Below are positions 52,810 through 61,821 of a DNA stretch of 61,861 bases, piece by piece (positions within the stretch are counted from its first letter, which is position 1; the number at the start of each line of letters is the position of its first letter). The stretch is taken from contig NZ_JACOIK010000020.1 of assembly GCF_014692515.1 (NCBI RefSeq), positions 1 to 61,861 of the forward strand. The letters run 5' to 3'. The DNA is from Sphingobacterium micropteri (GTDB lineage: Bacteria; Bacteroidota; Bacteroidia; Sphingobacteriales; Sphingobacteriaceae). The notes under the pieces were generated by a model, which had not been told where the DNA came from, did not search any database, and saw nothing but the letters and a program-made list of their open reading frames with translations. A program made the position numbers and the translations under genes.

Positions 52810-55800
52810 TTAAAATGCAACATTAAGTCCCACCATGAATGACCGAGCCTGTGGATACACACCACGATCTATACTCATAATATCTCCACCAATTTCCGGA
52901 TCAAAGCCGGAGTATTTAGTGGATGTCCACAGGTTTTCGGCCATGACATACAATCTCGCTTTCTGCAGACCCACTCGCTTGGATACGTCGCTGGGCAGCG
53001 TATAGCCTAACTGTACCGTCTTGAAACGGAAATAGCTACCATCTTCCAGATAAAAATCAGAAGGATTCGTAAAATTGTTATTATTATCCGCATCCGTCAG
53101 GCGCGGAAAGTCATTGGACGAGCCATCACCCGTCCATCTTCCCAATGCCCGGGTAGAATAATTGGCATTGTTGATATCCAACCGGCGTAGACCTTGGAAT
53201 ATTTTATTTCCCGCTACCCCTTGCCCAAATATCAAGGCATCGAAATTCTTCCAATCCAAATTCAAGGTAAAACCGTAAGACCAATTTGGTGTTGGATCGC
53301 CGATAAATGTACGATCATTGGCATCAATGACGCCATTTCCATCAATATCTGCCCATCTAAAATCACCCGGACGAGCGTTGGGCTGTATCAGACTGCCTTC
53401 CGCATTTGTATAGGCATTGATCTCCGCTTCATTCTGGAATATACCCATGGTCTGGAAACCATAAAAGGAATTGAACGCATGGCCTACCATTGTTCGGGTG
53501 ATATTATAGGTAGACGCTTGAAAAGCAGCCCCGTTCAAAAAGCTTACACCTGCACCGATGTCCGTAACCTCGTTTCTAAGGTAAGAGGCATTCCCGTTGA
53601 CCGCAAAACCCAATTCTCCAATTTTATTACGGTAGCCAAGCTCCAATTCCACTCCAGTATTTTTCATATCTGCCACGTTGGCTGCCGGATTGCCTATCGC
53701 TCCTACAAAACCCGGAATCCGCGGATTTTGAAGAATACCCGTCGTTACCTTGTTAAACCAGTCAAACGTTAAATTGAAGTTATTCAAAAACGTCATTTCC
53801 AGACCGATGTTCGTCTGGCTGGTCTGCTCCCAGCGTAAATCTGGATTTGATGGCGCATTGGGGCTGTATCCAATGGTATACATATCGGTAAGCCCAATGG
53901 TGTAATTACGCCCTCCCCCAATGGTGGACAAATAAGCAAAATCACCGATATTATCGTTACCGACCACACCGTATCCGCCCCTGATCTTTAGCATATTGAT
54001 GTACGGATTATCGGCCAAAAAGTCCTCGCGACTGGCAAGCCAACCTAAAGAAAACGATGGAAAGACGCCATATTTGTTATTTGATCCGAAACGGGAAGAG
54101 CCATCCCTTCGTATCAAACCTTCGGCCATATATTTTTCCTTGTAATTATAGTTCAGCCTAGCGAACAAGGAGGAGACCGTATGCCCCACATTTTCGTAGC
54201 CCGAGGAATTCTTCTGATCCGCAGGAATATTATAATTCAGAGAGGCATCATCGTAATTATTTACGGGTAGACCAAAGTATGTCACCGATAAACCACGTGC
54301 ACGGTTGTCATAATAAGCTCCTTGCCCCAAAAGCACCGTGAAGTTGTGATCCTCTATAGCGCGTTCATAGGAAATGGTGTTTTCCAGATTCCAGTCAAAA
54401 CCTCGATGTGTTCCTCTAGTAAAATCATTTTGTGAACGTTGTACAATGGTATTTAAATAATGAACGGGTGTAAAACTTTCATTGCCCCAAAAAGACAATT
54501 TCGTTCCTAAGGTCGAACGGATCTTCAATCCCTCTAGTAATTCAATTTCACCATAAACATTTCCTACAAAGTTGTCCGACCATCCGTGGTTTCCGAGCCG
54601 AGTCTGCATATATGCTAACGGGTTTGACATTTCCTGCACCACATAAGGCGAAATGCCGTACGGATTGCCAAACGCATCACGAACCACGGCCTGACTTTGG
54701 TAAGGTCTATTCGGGCTGTTGATAACATCGGGATCCGTCTCTATAACAGGCGTTATCGGATCCAGGTTAATAGCCGAAGACAAGGGGCCACCGTATTCGC
54801 TATTGGTATTTCCGACGCCCTGGCTTCTCTCATGAGAATATCCTAAGTTTTGTCCCAATTTAAGCCATTTTGTGACCTTATGTTCAGAATTTAAACGGAT
54901 ATTGACCCGCCTGTAATTGGATATATCAGAGGCAATGACCCCGTCTTGCGAGAGATACCCAAAAGAAGTGTAAAAGGTCGATACATCATTACCACCACTT
55001 ACGCTCAACTCATGGTTCTGCCGGAATGCATTTTTATTGAAAATCTCCTCCTGCCAGTCTGTTCCTTCACCAAATGATCTGGGATCAGCAAATGGTATTG
55101 CATTTCCGGCAGCAAAGGCCGCTTCATTTCTCAAGGTTGCGTATTCTGTAGCATTAAGCAAACTGAGTTTGCGTGCCGGGGCAGAAGTTCCGACAAAAGT
55201 GTTGTAGTTGACACGCATAGCGCCGGCAGCTCCTTTTTTGGTCGTAACCAAAATAACGCCTGCTGCGGCCCGAGCCCCATAAATTGCCTGCGAAGACGCA
55301 TCTTTCAGCACTTCTATGGATTCGATATCCGATTGGTTCAGATAACTGATACCTCCAGCGTCGATAACAACACCATCGACGACCCAAAGCGGGTTATTGT
55401 TCCCAAAGGTGGTAAAACCACGCACACGGATAGTCGCTGCCGAACCGGGCTGACCGGAATTCGTGGCGATGGTTAAACCGGACGTTCGCCCCTGCAAAGA
55501 TTGTTCAATACGCGTTACCGGCATGGTCTCCAAATCGCTCGCCTTGACGCTGCTAATTGCTCCGGTAACCACACTTTTCTTTTGCGTTCCGTAACCGACG
55601 ACAACGACCTCTTCCAGTTCATCCACACCTTCCTGTAGCTGGATGTCATAAACGCCCGCCTGGGTCACCGTGGCCCGGGCAGACAGCATGCCCATTTGGG
55701 TAAATATTAAGGTAGCCCTATTACCTGTTACCTGAATGGAATACTGTCCAGATCCATCCGTACTGGTTGCCTGTGTACTTCCCTGAACGGCGACGGTCAC

Positions 55801-55929
55801 ACCCGACAAAGGCTCTTGGGTAACGGCCGACGTAACCCGCCCCCGCACCTGCATAGTCTGTGCAGCAAGTTCCGTAACCGAAAAGCACATACACAGTAAC
55901 ATGAATGCATGTAAAATTCTAATCCTCAT
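52810..55929 (-). CDS. SusC/RagA-family TonB-dependent transporter
   Basis: The 1039-residue outer-membrane protein has a signal peptide (MLLCMCFSVTELAAQ), a carboxypeptidase-regulatory-like domain (GRVTSAVTQEPLSGVTVAV), a plug domain (about residues 110-225: VVVGYGTQKKSVVTGAISSV, LQGRTSGLTI, IRVRGFTTFGNNNPLWVVDG and the KDASSQAIYGARAAAGVILV signature) and a 22-strand barrel ending in the aromatic terminus FMVGLNVAF. It imports oligosaccharides with its SusD partner, powered by TonB. It heads the four-gene locus and lacks a sigma/anti-sigma signalling extension. Confidence 0.97.
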   Translation of the reverse strand: MRIRILHAFMLLCMCFSVTELAAQTMQVRGRVTSAVTQEPLSGVTVAVQGSTQATSTDGSGQYSIQVTGNRATLIFTQMGMLSARATVTQAGVYDIQLQEGVDELEEVVVVGYGTQKKSVVTGAISSVKASDLETMPVTRIEQSLQGRTSGLTIATNSGQPGSAATIRVRGFTTFGNNNPLWVVDGVVIDAGGISYLNQSDIESIEVLKDASSQAIYGARAAAGVILVTTKKGAAGAMRVNYNTFVGTSAPARKLSLLNATEYATLRNEAAFAAGNAIPFADPRSFGEGTDWQEEIFNKNAFRQNHELSVSGGNDVSTFYTSFGYLSQDGVIASDISNYRRVNIRLNSEHKVTKWLKLGQNLGYSHERSQGVGNTNSEYGGPLSSAINLDPITPVIETDPDVINSPNRPYQSQAVVRDAFGNPYGISPYVVQEMSNPLAYMQTRLGNHGWSDNFVGNVYGEIELLEGLKIRSTLGTKLSFWGNESFTPVHYLNTIVQRSQNDFTRGTHRGFDWNLENTISYERAIEDHNFTVLLGQGAYYDNRARGLSVTYFGLPVNNYDDASLNYNIPADQKNSSGYENVGHTVSSLFARLNYNYKEKYMAEGLIRRDGSSRFGSNNKYGVFPSFSLGWLASREDFLADNPYINMLKIRGGYGVVGNDNIGDFAYLSTIGGGRNYTIGLTDMYTIGYSPNAPSNPDLRWEQTSQTNIGLEMTFLNNFNLTFDWFNKVTTGILQNPRIPGFVGAIGNPAANVADMKNTGVELELGYRNKIGELGFAVNGNASYLRNEVTDIGAGVSFLNGAAFQASTYNITRTMVGHAFNSFYGFQTMGIFQNEAEINAYTNAEGSLIQPNARPGDFRWADIDGNGVIDANDRTFIGDPTPNWSYGFTLNLDWKNFDALIFGQGVAGNKIFQGLRRLDINNANYSTRALGRWTGDGSSNDFPRLTDADNNNNFTNPSDFYLEDGSYFRFKTVQLGYTLPSDVSKRVGLQKARLYVMAENLWTSTKYSGFDPEIGGDIMSIDRGVYPQARSFMVGLNVAF

Positions 55930-56005
55930 AAGTTGAATTTGTTTAACATGGTTTATAAAAATTTTGGTTCACTCCAATTCTTTGTGATTGCCAAAGAACA
56001 TGGTT

Positions 56006-56013
56006 CAAAAATA
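56006..56013 (-). promoter_or_regulatory. Candidate -7 box for the susC operon
   Basis: The minus strand reads TATTTTTG, matching TAnnTTTG, about 77 bases before the susC start. No -33 box is visible at the right spacing, as is common for activator-dependent promoters. Confidence 0.4.
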
Positions 56014-56046
56014 GGAGGGTAATCGGTAAAGTGTCTTTTTTCCGAG

Positions 56047-56108
56047 ACTACAATTACCACTACAAAAGATCATATTAGCAAATAAAACGCCCAAAACACC
56101 ACTACAAA
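56047..56108. promoter_or_regulatory. Candidate operator: repeated ACTACAA upstream of susC
   Basis: ACTACAA occurs at 56047, 56059 and 56101, the last two within the longer ACCACTACAAA (56056-56066 and 56098-56108), 42 bases apart or about four helical turns. They lie upstream of the candidate susC -7 box. The adjacent regulator has a LuxR-type DNA-binding domain and could bind here. The rest of the 301-base gap (55930-56230) is A/T-rich with no gene. Confidence 0.4.
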
Positions 56109-56230
56109 CACGCTACACTATTATATTAAAACACTAATTATCAATATTCTACAAAAAACAGTAACTAATAATTAACAATTCGTGATCAATAGCTACACAC
56201 GCTTTACTTCTCAGGCGCACTCCTTATTCA

Positions 56231-59131
56231 TCACTCTTCACTCTTCGTATATTGCATCAAATAATCATAGAGATTAACTTCCGAATCGATCTTTAATTTC
56301 TTTCGCAAGCGGTAGCGACTTACTTCAACTGCTTTGACCGTAACATGCATCAGTTGAGCAATTTCTTTAGAGAGCAGATTCATACGTAGCAAAGCACATA
56401 GTTTTAATTCATTTGCTGTCAAATCGGGATGCTGTTCTTTTAATCTTAGAAAAAAGTTTTCATTGGCATGATGAATATGCGTATTGAATTTTTCCCAATC
56501 ATCATTTGTTCTTTCCGCAGACCGGATAAGGCGAATCAATTGCCGGAAGTTTTGTTGTTCCTCCTTATCTTCTAAGCGATTCATTGTTTGGGTAACGTTA
56601 TCCTTAATTTTACGCAGCACCTCGCCACGTTGGATGATATTCATGGTTAAATTAGCCAATTCTTTATCCTTGAAACCTAATTCCACTTCCAGCTTTTCGT
56701 TACGGAGTTTGATAACTTCCTTTTCTTTCTTTTCAATTTCCAATTGTCGCACGTGGAGCTCATCCCGATGCCTTTCTTTTAATTTTTTACGCTGTACACC
56801 CAGCAGCCAAAAAATAAACACGAGAAACAAAACAGCATACAGTACATAACTAACCGGATGTGCATACCAAGGAGGCGCAACACGAAACGAAAATTGCTGT
56901 TCTTCCGATTCGTTCCCCATCCCGTTTCTAGATTTCACTTTAAAAACATACGTTCCTGCCGGCAAATTTGTATACTCTTTTTCACTTCGATTACTCCAAG
57001 CCGACCACTTTGTTTCCAGTCCTTCCAACATATAACGGAACTCTACTTGCTCCTGTTGGTCATACATGGTCGAACTAAAATTAAATTGAAGCGAGTTAAA
57101 GGCATAGCGCAGTTTTGTATCGGGTACATGCTGATATCGATACCCTCCAAACAACAGTTGCTCTTTTTTATCGCTATCAAACGCTTTGACAGTCCGAAGC
57201 AGCATGTTAGGTCTAGACGCACGTTCCTGATAGGCCGTGTAATTCAGTAAAATCCCTCCTTTTTGTCCACTTATAAACACATTTTCCGCATCATGTACAT
57301 ACACCGATTCAAACCCGCCTAATATCTCTCCATTCAATTCCGGAAAATAAGAAACAGTATATTGGTATTCCCCAACAGGACGGGAAAAGTCCAGCACACC
57401 CAACCGCTTATTGCTCGCAAACCAAACATTTCCCATTTTATCTTCCATCATGTATTGGATGGGTATATTAACGAGTGCTTGATATTCTTCCGATGCTATA
57501 AAAGTGTCATTCGCTGCATTGTAGACATACACGCCTTTAGGTGTCGACACCATAATATCATTTCGAATATGAAAAATATAATTGTGCAACATAGATGGTA
57601 AGCCTCCTGCTACGTCATAACGCTGTTGGTGTGTAATTTTCTTAAAGTCTTTTGACAGGGATAATTTAAAAACTCCCCGATACGGATGCGATACCCATAT
57701 GGCGTGGGTTGTAGCGTCATAATGCGCAAAGCGCAAGGTTTCATATGACCCCTCTATATGCCCCTTGTCGATAAAGCGCTGACCATCGAATACAATATGG
57801 CGTAAACCTAAATAAGACCCTGCAACGATATCATAAGAAGGCGATACACGTGATGCTGCCTGATATGTCCAGATTCCGGTAGAGCTATGGACCGACACTA
57901 CACCGTCGTCCTGTATCTCAAAGCTCCCCTCTTCATGTCCAATTAACAACCTGCCGTTTACATCTTGGATGGACCATACTTGTCCATCGCTATGAGGCAC
58001 CTTTTCAAATCTTGCCTCTGACATGCCAATATTGTCAATAGCATCGCCTCTATAAGGTGTTACATACAAACCGTTGGATGTTCCGAGATACAGTTTATGG
58101 TTAAAAATACGCAAACTATATGTTCCCAACTTCGTATGCTGATCGGGATAAATATATTTGATGGCACTGTTGACAGCGATATAATCTATTCCATCATCTA
58201 AAGCTAACCATAGGTTGCCATTTCTGTCTTTAAATATATTACGGATATTATTCGTTTGCAAACCCTCTCCATAACTATATCGCTGAACGATCTCACCATC
58301 TTTATCTATAATCAGCATACCTTCAGGATACATGCTTAGTGCAAACAAATCATTTCCCAACGATCTAATACTTGAAATGCGGTTTGTTAAAAATTGAGCA
58401 TCCAAAGACGTTTCTTTCGGGAAAAATTTACGGTTTCCTACATAAAAAAGACCATCTTTCATCGTTGCAACTAATAAGGTATCAGCCGAGTAAGCCACTA
58501 TACCCGTAATCATCACTCCCTTTTTGATGGTATTTTCTCCGATAATGGACTTCCAAATGCCGTCTTCATAATGCAGCAGCCCTCTTTCCATATCTTGGGC
58601 ATAAACATCTTCCCCAACGGATGTCATGTACTGCCAACTACTATGCGGTCTATCCACACTAATTTTGTCTTGATAGTAATGAAAAATATGGTTATTAGCT
58701 TGAAAAAAGACATGTTCTCCTGATATGGCAATATGCCATACATCCGCAAATTGCCTTTCTTTCTCCGGGATTTTTCCCACTAAGGAATGGTAGACCAACG
58801 TACCCCGTTCATCGGCTTCAAAATAACCTATTTCATCCTGTCCTCCCACATAGATTCTTCCCTTTCCGTCAAAACAGACCGAACGCACAATTGTGGAATT
58901 GGGCAACGGATACACATTCCAGTACCGTCCATCAAAAGAAAGCAGTCCCTCATTGTTACCAAAATACATGATACCCTGCGTGTCCTGCGTTACATCCCAA
59001 TTTTGGACACCACCCTCATACACTTTACTGGAATAGTTTATGATTTGTGGCATCGCAATCGTACGTTGCGCATATGTTTTTTCGCAAAAAATCAAAAAGA
59101 AAATTGAAAGAAGAAATATATATCTACCCAT
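56231..59131 (-). CDS. Propeller sensor regulator with LuxR-type DNA-binding domain
   Basis: The 966-residue protein has a signal peptide (IFLLSIFFLIFCEKTYAQ), a long periplasmic sensor of Reg_prop-type beta-propeller repeats (such as DTQGIMYFGNNEGLLSFDGR and DRNGNLWLALDDGIDYI; about residues 30-640), a Y_Y_Y domain (about 680-760; FRYMLEGLETKWSAWSN), one transmembrane helix (VSYVLYAVLFLVFIFWLLGV), a coiled coil, and a C-terminal LuxR/GerE helix-turn-helix (LTANELKLCALLRMNLLSKE, TVKAVEVSRYRLRKKL). There is no histidine kinase or receiver domain, so ligand binding outside must act directly on the DNA-binding part. It lies upstream of susC and probably controls the locus. Confidence 0.92.
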   Translation of the reverse strand: MGRYIFLLSIFFLIFCEKTYAQRTIAMPQIINYSSKVYEGGVQNWDVTQDTQGIMYFGNNEGLLSFDGRYWNVYPLPNSTIVRSVCFDGKGRIYVGGQDEIGYFEADERGTLVYHSLVGKIPEKERQFADVWHIAISGEHVFFQANNHIFHYYQDKISVDRPHSSWQYMTSVGEDVYAQDMERGLLHYEDGIWKSIIGENTIKKGVMITGIVAYSADTLLVATMKDGLFYVGNRKFFPKETSLDAQFLTNRISSIRSLGNDLFALSMYPEGMLIIDKDGEIVQRYSYGEGLQTNNIRNIFKDRNGNLWLALDDGIDYIAVNSAIKYIYPDQHTKLGTYSLRIFNHKLYLGTSNGLYVTPYRGDAIDNIGMSEARFEKVPHSDGQVWSIQDVNGRLLIGHEEGSFEIQDDGVVSVHSSTGIWTYQAASRVSPSYDIVAGSYLGLRHIVFDGQRFIDKGHIEGSYETLRFAHYDATTHAIWVSHPYRGVFKLSLSKDFKKITHQQRYDVAGGLPSMLHNYIFHIRNDIMVSTPKGVYVYNAANDTFIASEEYQALVNIPIQYMMEDKMGNVWFASNKRLGVLDFSRPVGEYQYTVSYFPELNGEILGGFESVYVHDAENVFISGQKGGILLNYTAYQERASRPNMLLRTVKAFDSDKKEQLLFGGYRYQHVPDTKLRYAFNSLQFNFSSTMYDQQEQVEFRYMLEGLETKWSAWSNRSEKEYTNLPAGTYVFKVKSRNGMGNESEEQQFSFRVAPPWYAHPVSYVLYAVLFLVFIFWLLGVQRKKLKERHRDELHVRQLEIEKKEKEVIKLRNEKLEVELGFKDKELANLTMNIIQRGEVLRKIKDNVTQTMNRLEDKEEQQNFRQLIRLIRSAERTNDDWEKFNTHIHHANENFFLRLKEQHPDLTANELKLCALLRMNLLSKEIAQLMHVTVKAVEVSRYRLRKKLKIDSEVNLYDYLMQYTKSEE

Positions 59132-59239
59132 TCGTATCTGGCTATATCGTTAGCGTTGGTAGACGAAGATAGCAAAATCCCTTTAGATGACAATTTCGCT
59201 TAACAACAAATCGATGACAAGATTGTCTCTTTCAATGTG

Positions 59240-59247
59240 TAAATTTG
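59240..59247 (+). promoter_or_regulatory. -7 box for the Mrp ATPase gene
   Basis: TAAATTTG matches TAnnTTTG and ends 14 bases before the ATG at 59262. Confidence 0.45.
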
Positions 59248-59261
59248 TAACGTAACAAACC

Positions 59262-60329
59262 ATGGTCATGATTACAAAAGAACAAATATTATACGCTCTG
59301 GGGCATGTAGAAGAGCCCGATCTCAAAAAAGATCTGGTGACCTTGAACATGATTCAAAATGTAGAAATTCTACCCGATAAAATTAAGTTTGATGTCGTGT
59401 TAACCACCCCTGCTTGTCCATTGAAAGGACACATCGAACACGCCTGTCGGAATGCTATCGGCCTTTTCGTCAGTAAGGAGATCGATGTGGATATCAACAT
59501 GACTTCGCGTGTAGTAGGTGTAGAATCTGCACAACTAGATGGTATTAAAAACATTATTTTAGTGTCATCCGGTAAAGGCGGTGTCGGTAAATCGACTGTG
59601 GCGAGTAATCTAGCCTTGGCGTTGGCAGAAAGCGGTGCAAAAACCGGCTTATTAGACGCGGATATTTATGGCCCTTCGTTACCGCTGATGTTCGGATTAG
59701 AAGGTACCCGTCCGGCATCTATTCAAATTAACGGAAAACAGAAGATATCACCTGTAGAAAAATTCGGATTGAAACTATTATCTATCGGTTTTTTCACGGA
59801 TCCCAACCAACCAATACCGTGGCGGGGACCTATGGCAACATCCGCTATCAAACAACTCTTTGGCGATGCCCATTGGGGTGAATTGGATTATCTCATTGTC
59901 GATATGCCTCCCGGAACCGGCGACATTCATATTACGGTGGCACAGTCGTACCCTATCTCCGGCGCAGTTATCGTGACTACACCACAACAGGTTGCGTTGG
60001 CCGATACGATGAAAGGAATGGCTATGTTCCGCATGGAAGGGATCAATATTCCCATTATTGGTATCGTGGAGAATATGTCGTATTTCACGCCAGCTGAGTT
60101 ACCAAACAACAAATATTATATTTTTGGCAAAGATGGCGGAAAACGTCTGGCAGAAGACAATAACGTTCCTTTTTTAGGAGAAATACCATTGGTAAAAGCA
60201 GTTGCCGATGCGGGCGACAATGGCTTTCCGGTTCTTTTGGATGCAGATGAACCTGTTGCCAACGCCTATAAAGAAATAGCCGGTCGTGCTGCGCAAGAAT
60301 TGAGTATACTCGCCAATAAAGTAGATTAA
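59262..60329 (+). CDS. Mrp/ApbC-type iron-sulfur cluster carrier ATPase
   Basis: The 355-residue protein has an N-terminal MIP18/DUF59 domain (residues 1-85) and a deviant Walker A VSSGKGGVGKSTVASNLAL (about 102-120), with GLLDADIYGPSLPLMFG and LIVDMPPGTGDIHIT. It is a cytoplasmic Fe-S cluster carrier. The CPxC pair found in many homologues after MSYF is absent; here the stretch reads MSYFTPAELPNNKYYIFG. This is probably the normal form in the phylum. An in-frame ATG two codons later is an alternative start. It converges with glk. Confidence 0.93.
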   Translation: MVMITKEQILYALGHVEEPDLKKDLVTLNMIQNVEILPDKIKFDVVLTTPACPLKGHIEHACRNAIGLFVSKEIDVDINMTSRVVGVESAQLDGIKNIILVSSGKGGVGKSTVASNLALALAESGAKTGLLDADIYGPSLPLMFGLEGTRPASIQINGKQKISPVEKFGLKLLSIGFFTDPNQPIPWRGPMATSAIKQLFGDAHWGELDYLIVDMPPGTGDIHITVAQSYPISGAVIVTTPQQVALADTMKGMAMFRMEGINIPIIGIVENMSYFTPAELPNNKYYIFGKDGGKRLAEDNNVPFLGEIPLVKAVADAGDNGFPVLLDADEPVANAYKEIAGRAAQELSILANKVD

Positions 60330-60335
60330 GTTATT

Positions 60336-60360
60336 CCTGTCCGCCAAATTAACGGACAGG
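60336..60360. terminator. Hairpin between Mrp and glucokinase genes
   Basis: CCTGTCCG pairs with CGGACAGG across a nine-base loop, between two convergent stops. No long T-run follows on either strand, so a terminator role is likely but not certain. Confidence 0.55.
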
Positions 60361-60370
60361 TTCGCTATAA

Positions 60371-61414
60371 TTACTCAGCAGCACCGAAAGCACCGTAATA
60401 GCCCGCACCAATAAGTGCAGCTTGGCTATTTAAAACAATACGGATAGGTACTTTCTCCAACAGATGCTTCATGTGGGCATTTTGGATGAACTGTTCCCGG
60501 AAAAGATCTTTTTTCAGCAATGGAAATATCCTTGGCGGAATCCCTCCTCCTAACCATAGACCTCCAACAGCTTTATGTTTTAACACCAAACTCGCCGATT
60601 CCCGTGCCATATAACTGACGAACAGGTCCATTGTTAAACTACATGTAGCATCTAATTCCCGCATAGCAGCATGGCTGATTACCGCCGCCGGATTATCGTT
60701 ATTCTTGAAATTTTCTTTCAACCAAGCAGGCTCCTTATGTCCTTTGGCATCTCGAAGGAATTTATATATCCTGTATATTCCTGGTCCAGATACCACATGT
60801 TCCCAACTGATAATTGCATCCTCTTGTTGCAGATAATGTAACAGTTCTACATCGAGATCCGTACGTGGTGCGAATTCGCTATGCCCACCTTCGGTTGCAA
60901 ATGGGCGATGATAGGTTCCATCCCAGAATATACCTGCCTCACCCAACCCTGTTCCGGGCGCCAATACCACCATATTGCCGGAGATCGTTTCAGAACTTTC
61001 AAACAAGGATACCGTGTCTTCCGCGCTTAATCCTACCAAACCATACGCCGTCGCTTCTAAATCATTGATAATCGAGACTTTTTCGATATTAAATGCTGTC
61101 TGTAAAGACGCAGCGTCCAATTCCCAGGAGAGGTTGGTCAATGTTACCTTATTTTCCAATACTGGTCCAGCTACTCCAATCGACAGGACATCAGGTCTAA
61201 CGTTATCGTCCGCTGTTAGAAATTTTTGCAAAATTTCCTCAAACGTACCGAGCGAACGAGACCCAAATGTTTCTTCCCGTATCAGCGAAAGTTTGTTTCC
61301 GTTTACTTCAAAAATACCGAAACTCGTTTTAGTTCCTCCTATATCTACAGCCAAGATTTTCTTTCCGTTTAATGATCCGTCCTCTTTCCTTGGCAAATAA
61401 AATCTATATGACAT
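60371..61414 (-). CDS. glk: Glucokinase
   Basis: The 347-residue sugar kinase has the ATP-binding motif ILAVDIGGTKTSFGIFE, the sugar region LTNLSWELDAASLQ, IINDLEATAYGLVGL, and VVLAPGTGLGEAGIFWDG and FATEGGHSEFAPR. It matches the Glk family (PF02685), not the ROK type. It phosphorylates glucose on entry to glycolysis. Its location close to a beta-glucan locus is suggestive, but it is outside that operon. Confidence 0.93.
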   Translation of the reverse strand: MSYRFYLPRKEDGSLNGKKILAVDIGGTKTSFGIFEVNGNKLSLIREETFGSRSLGTFEEILQKFLTADDNVRPDVLSIGVAGPVLENKVTLTNLSWELDAASLQTAFNIEKVSIINDLEATAYGLVGLSAEDTVSLFESSETISGNMVVLAPGTGLGEAGIFWDGTYHRPFATEGGHSEFAPRTDLDVELLHYLQQEDAIISWEHVVSGPGIYRIYKFLRDAKGHKEPAWLKENFKNNDNPAAVISHAAMRELDATCSLTMDLFVSYMARESASLVLKHKAVGGLWLGGGIPPRIFPLLKKDLFREQFIQNAHMKHLLEKVPIRIVLNSQAALIGAGYYGAFGAAE

Positions 61415-61502
61415 CGTTTATGTGATTGTTATGCTATAATACGAATATTTTTAAGAGTATGCAACTGTGTTATCTATCGTATCAAAAGTTTTTGGCGCAA
61501 CC

Positions 61503-61565
61503 CGGACGGAAATGCGACGTCGGCGCACGGATGTGCAGCATCGGCGGACGGAAGTGTCACGTCGT
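61503..61565. repeat. Three 21-bp tandem repeats
   Basis: Three imperfect 21-base units (61503-61523, 61524-61544, 61545-61565) share the pattern CGnACGGAnnTGnnnCnTCG. All three plus-strand frames translate to seven-residue repeats, one of them GRKCDVG/ARMCSIG/GRKCHVV. The stretch is GC-richer than its surroundings. No gene that would contain it is convincing. Confidence 0.7.
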
Positions 61566-61590
61566 CGTTCGCCGACATCGTTTCGTTGCC

Positions 61591-61788
61591 CTACCTGATG
61601 AAATTTCCGGCTATCTTGTTTACATCGGTGTACGGGATGACCATTCCGGTGCCTAACATGTATGTATTGCCGTATACCATGAACGTTTTGATGTACAGAA
61701 GTTGCTTCCCAGCGTACGGCGACATTCGCAAGAATGTACCTTCCTAAAAAAACTTGACAGCTTTATCGGTTAGTTCTTGATAATATTT
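61591..61788 (-). pseudogene. Possible decayed gene fragment
   Basis: On the minus strand one frame reads SKYYQELTDKAVKFF, a stop, then EGTFLRMSPYAGKQLLYIKT and FMVYGNTYMLGTGMVIPYTD, ending at a TAG at 61591-61593. The composition looks like real protein on both sides of the internal stop, but there is no start codon upstream and I do not recognise the family. The loop GTGMVIPYTD faintly recalls Cache-type sensor domains. The rest of 61415-61861 is A/T-rich with no other gene that I can support. Confidence 0.25.
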
Positions 61789-61813
61789 ACTGTTATTCTA
61801 TTTTTTGCTAAAG

Positions 61814-61821
61814 CAAAGTTA
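61814..61821 (-). promoter_or_regulatory. -7 box pointing left at the right edge
   Basis: The minus strand reads TAACTTTG, a full match to TAnnTTTG. It points towards the possible gene fragment at 61591-61788 and glk beyond it. It may be a remnant of the lost gene's promoter. Confidence 0.35.

Noticed and set aside
52797..52865. Upstream start for susD
   Set aside because: It overlaps the end of susC and precedes a complete lipoprotein signal that begins at 52796.
59262..60329. Loss of the CxxC pair in Mrp as a novelty
   Set aside because: The replacement sequence looks like the normal form in Bacteroidota, so I list it only in the gene entry.
61503..61565. CRISPR-like array at the right edge
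   Set aside because: The 21-base units are directly adjacent with no spacers.
61426..61656. 76-codon plus-strand frame at the right edge
   Set aside because: It consists largely of the tandem repeat translated in one of three equally open frames; no start context or family resemblance supports it.
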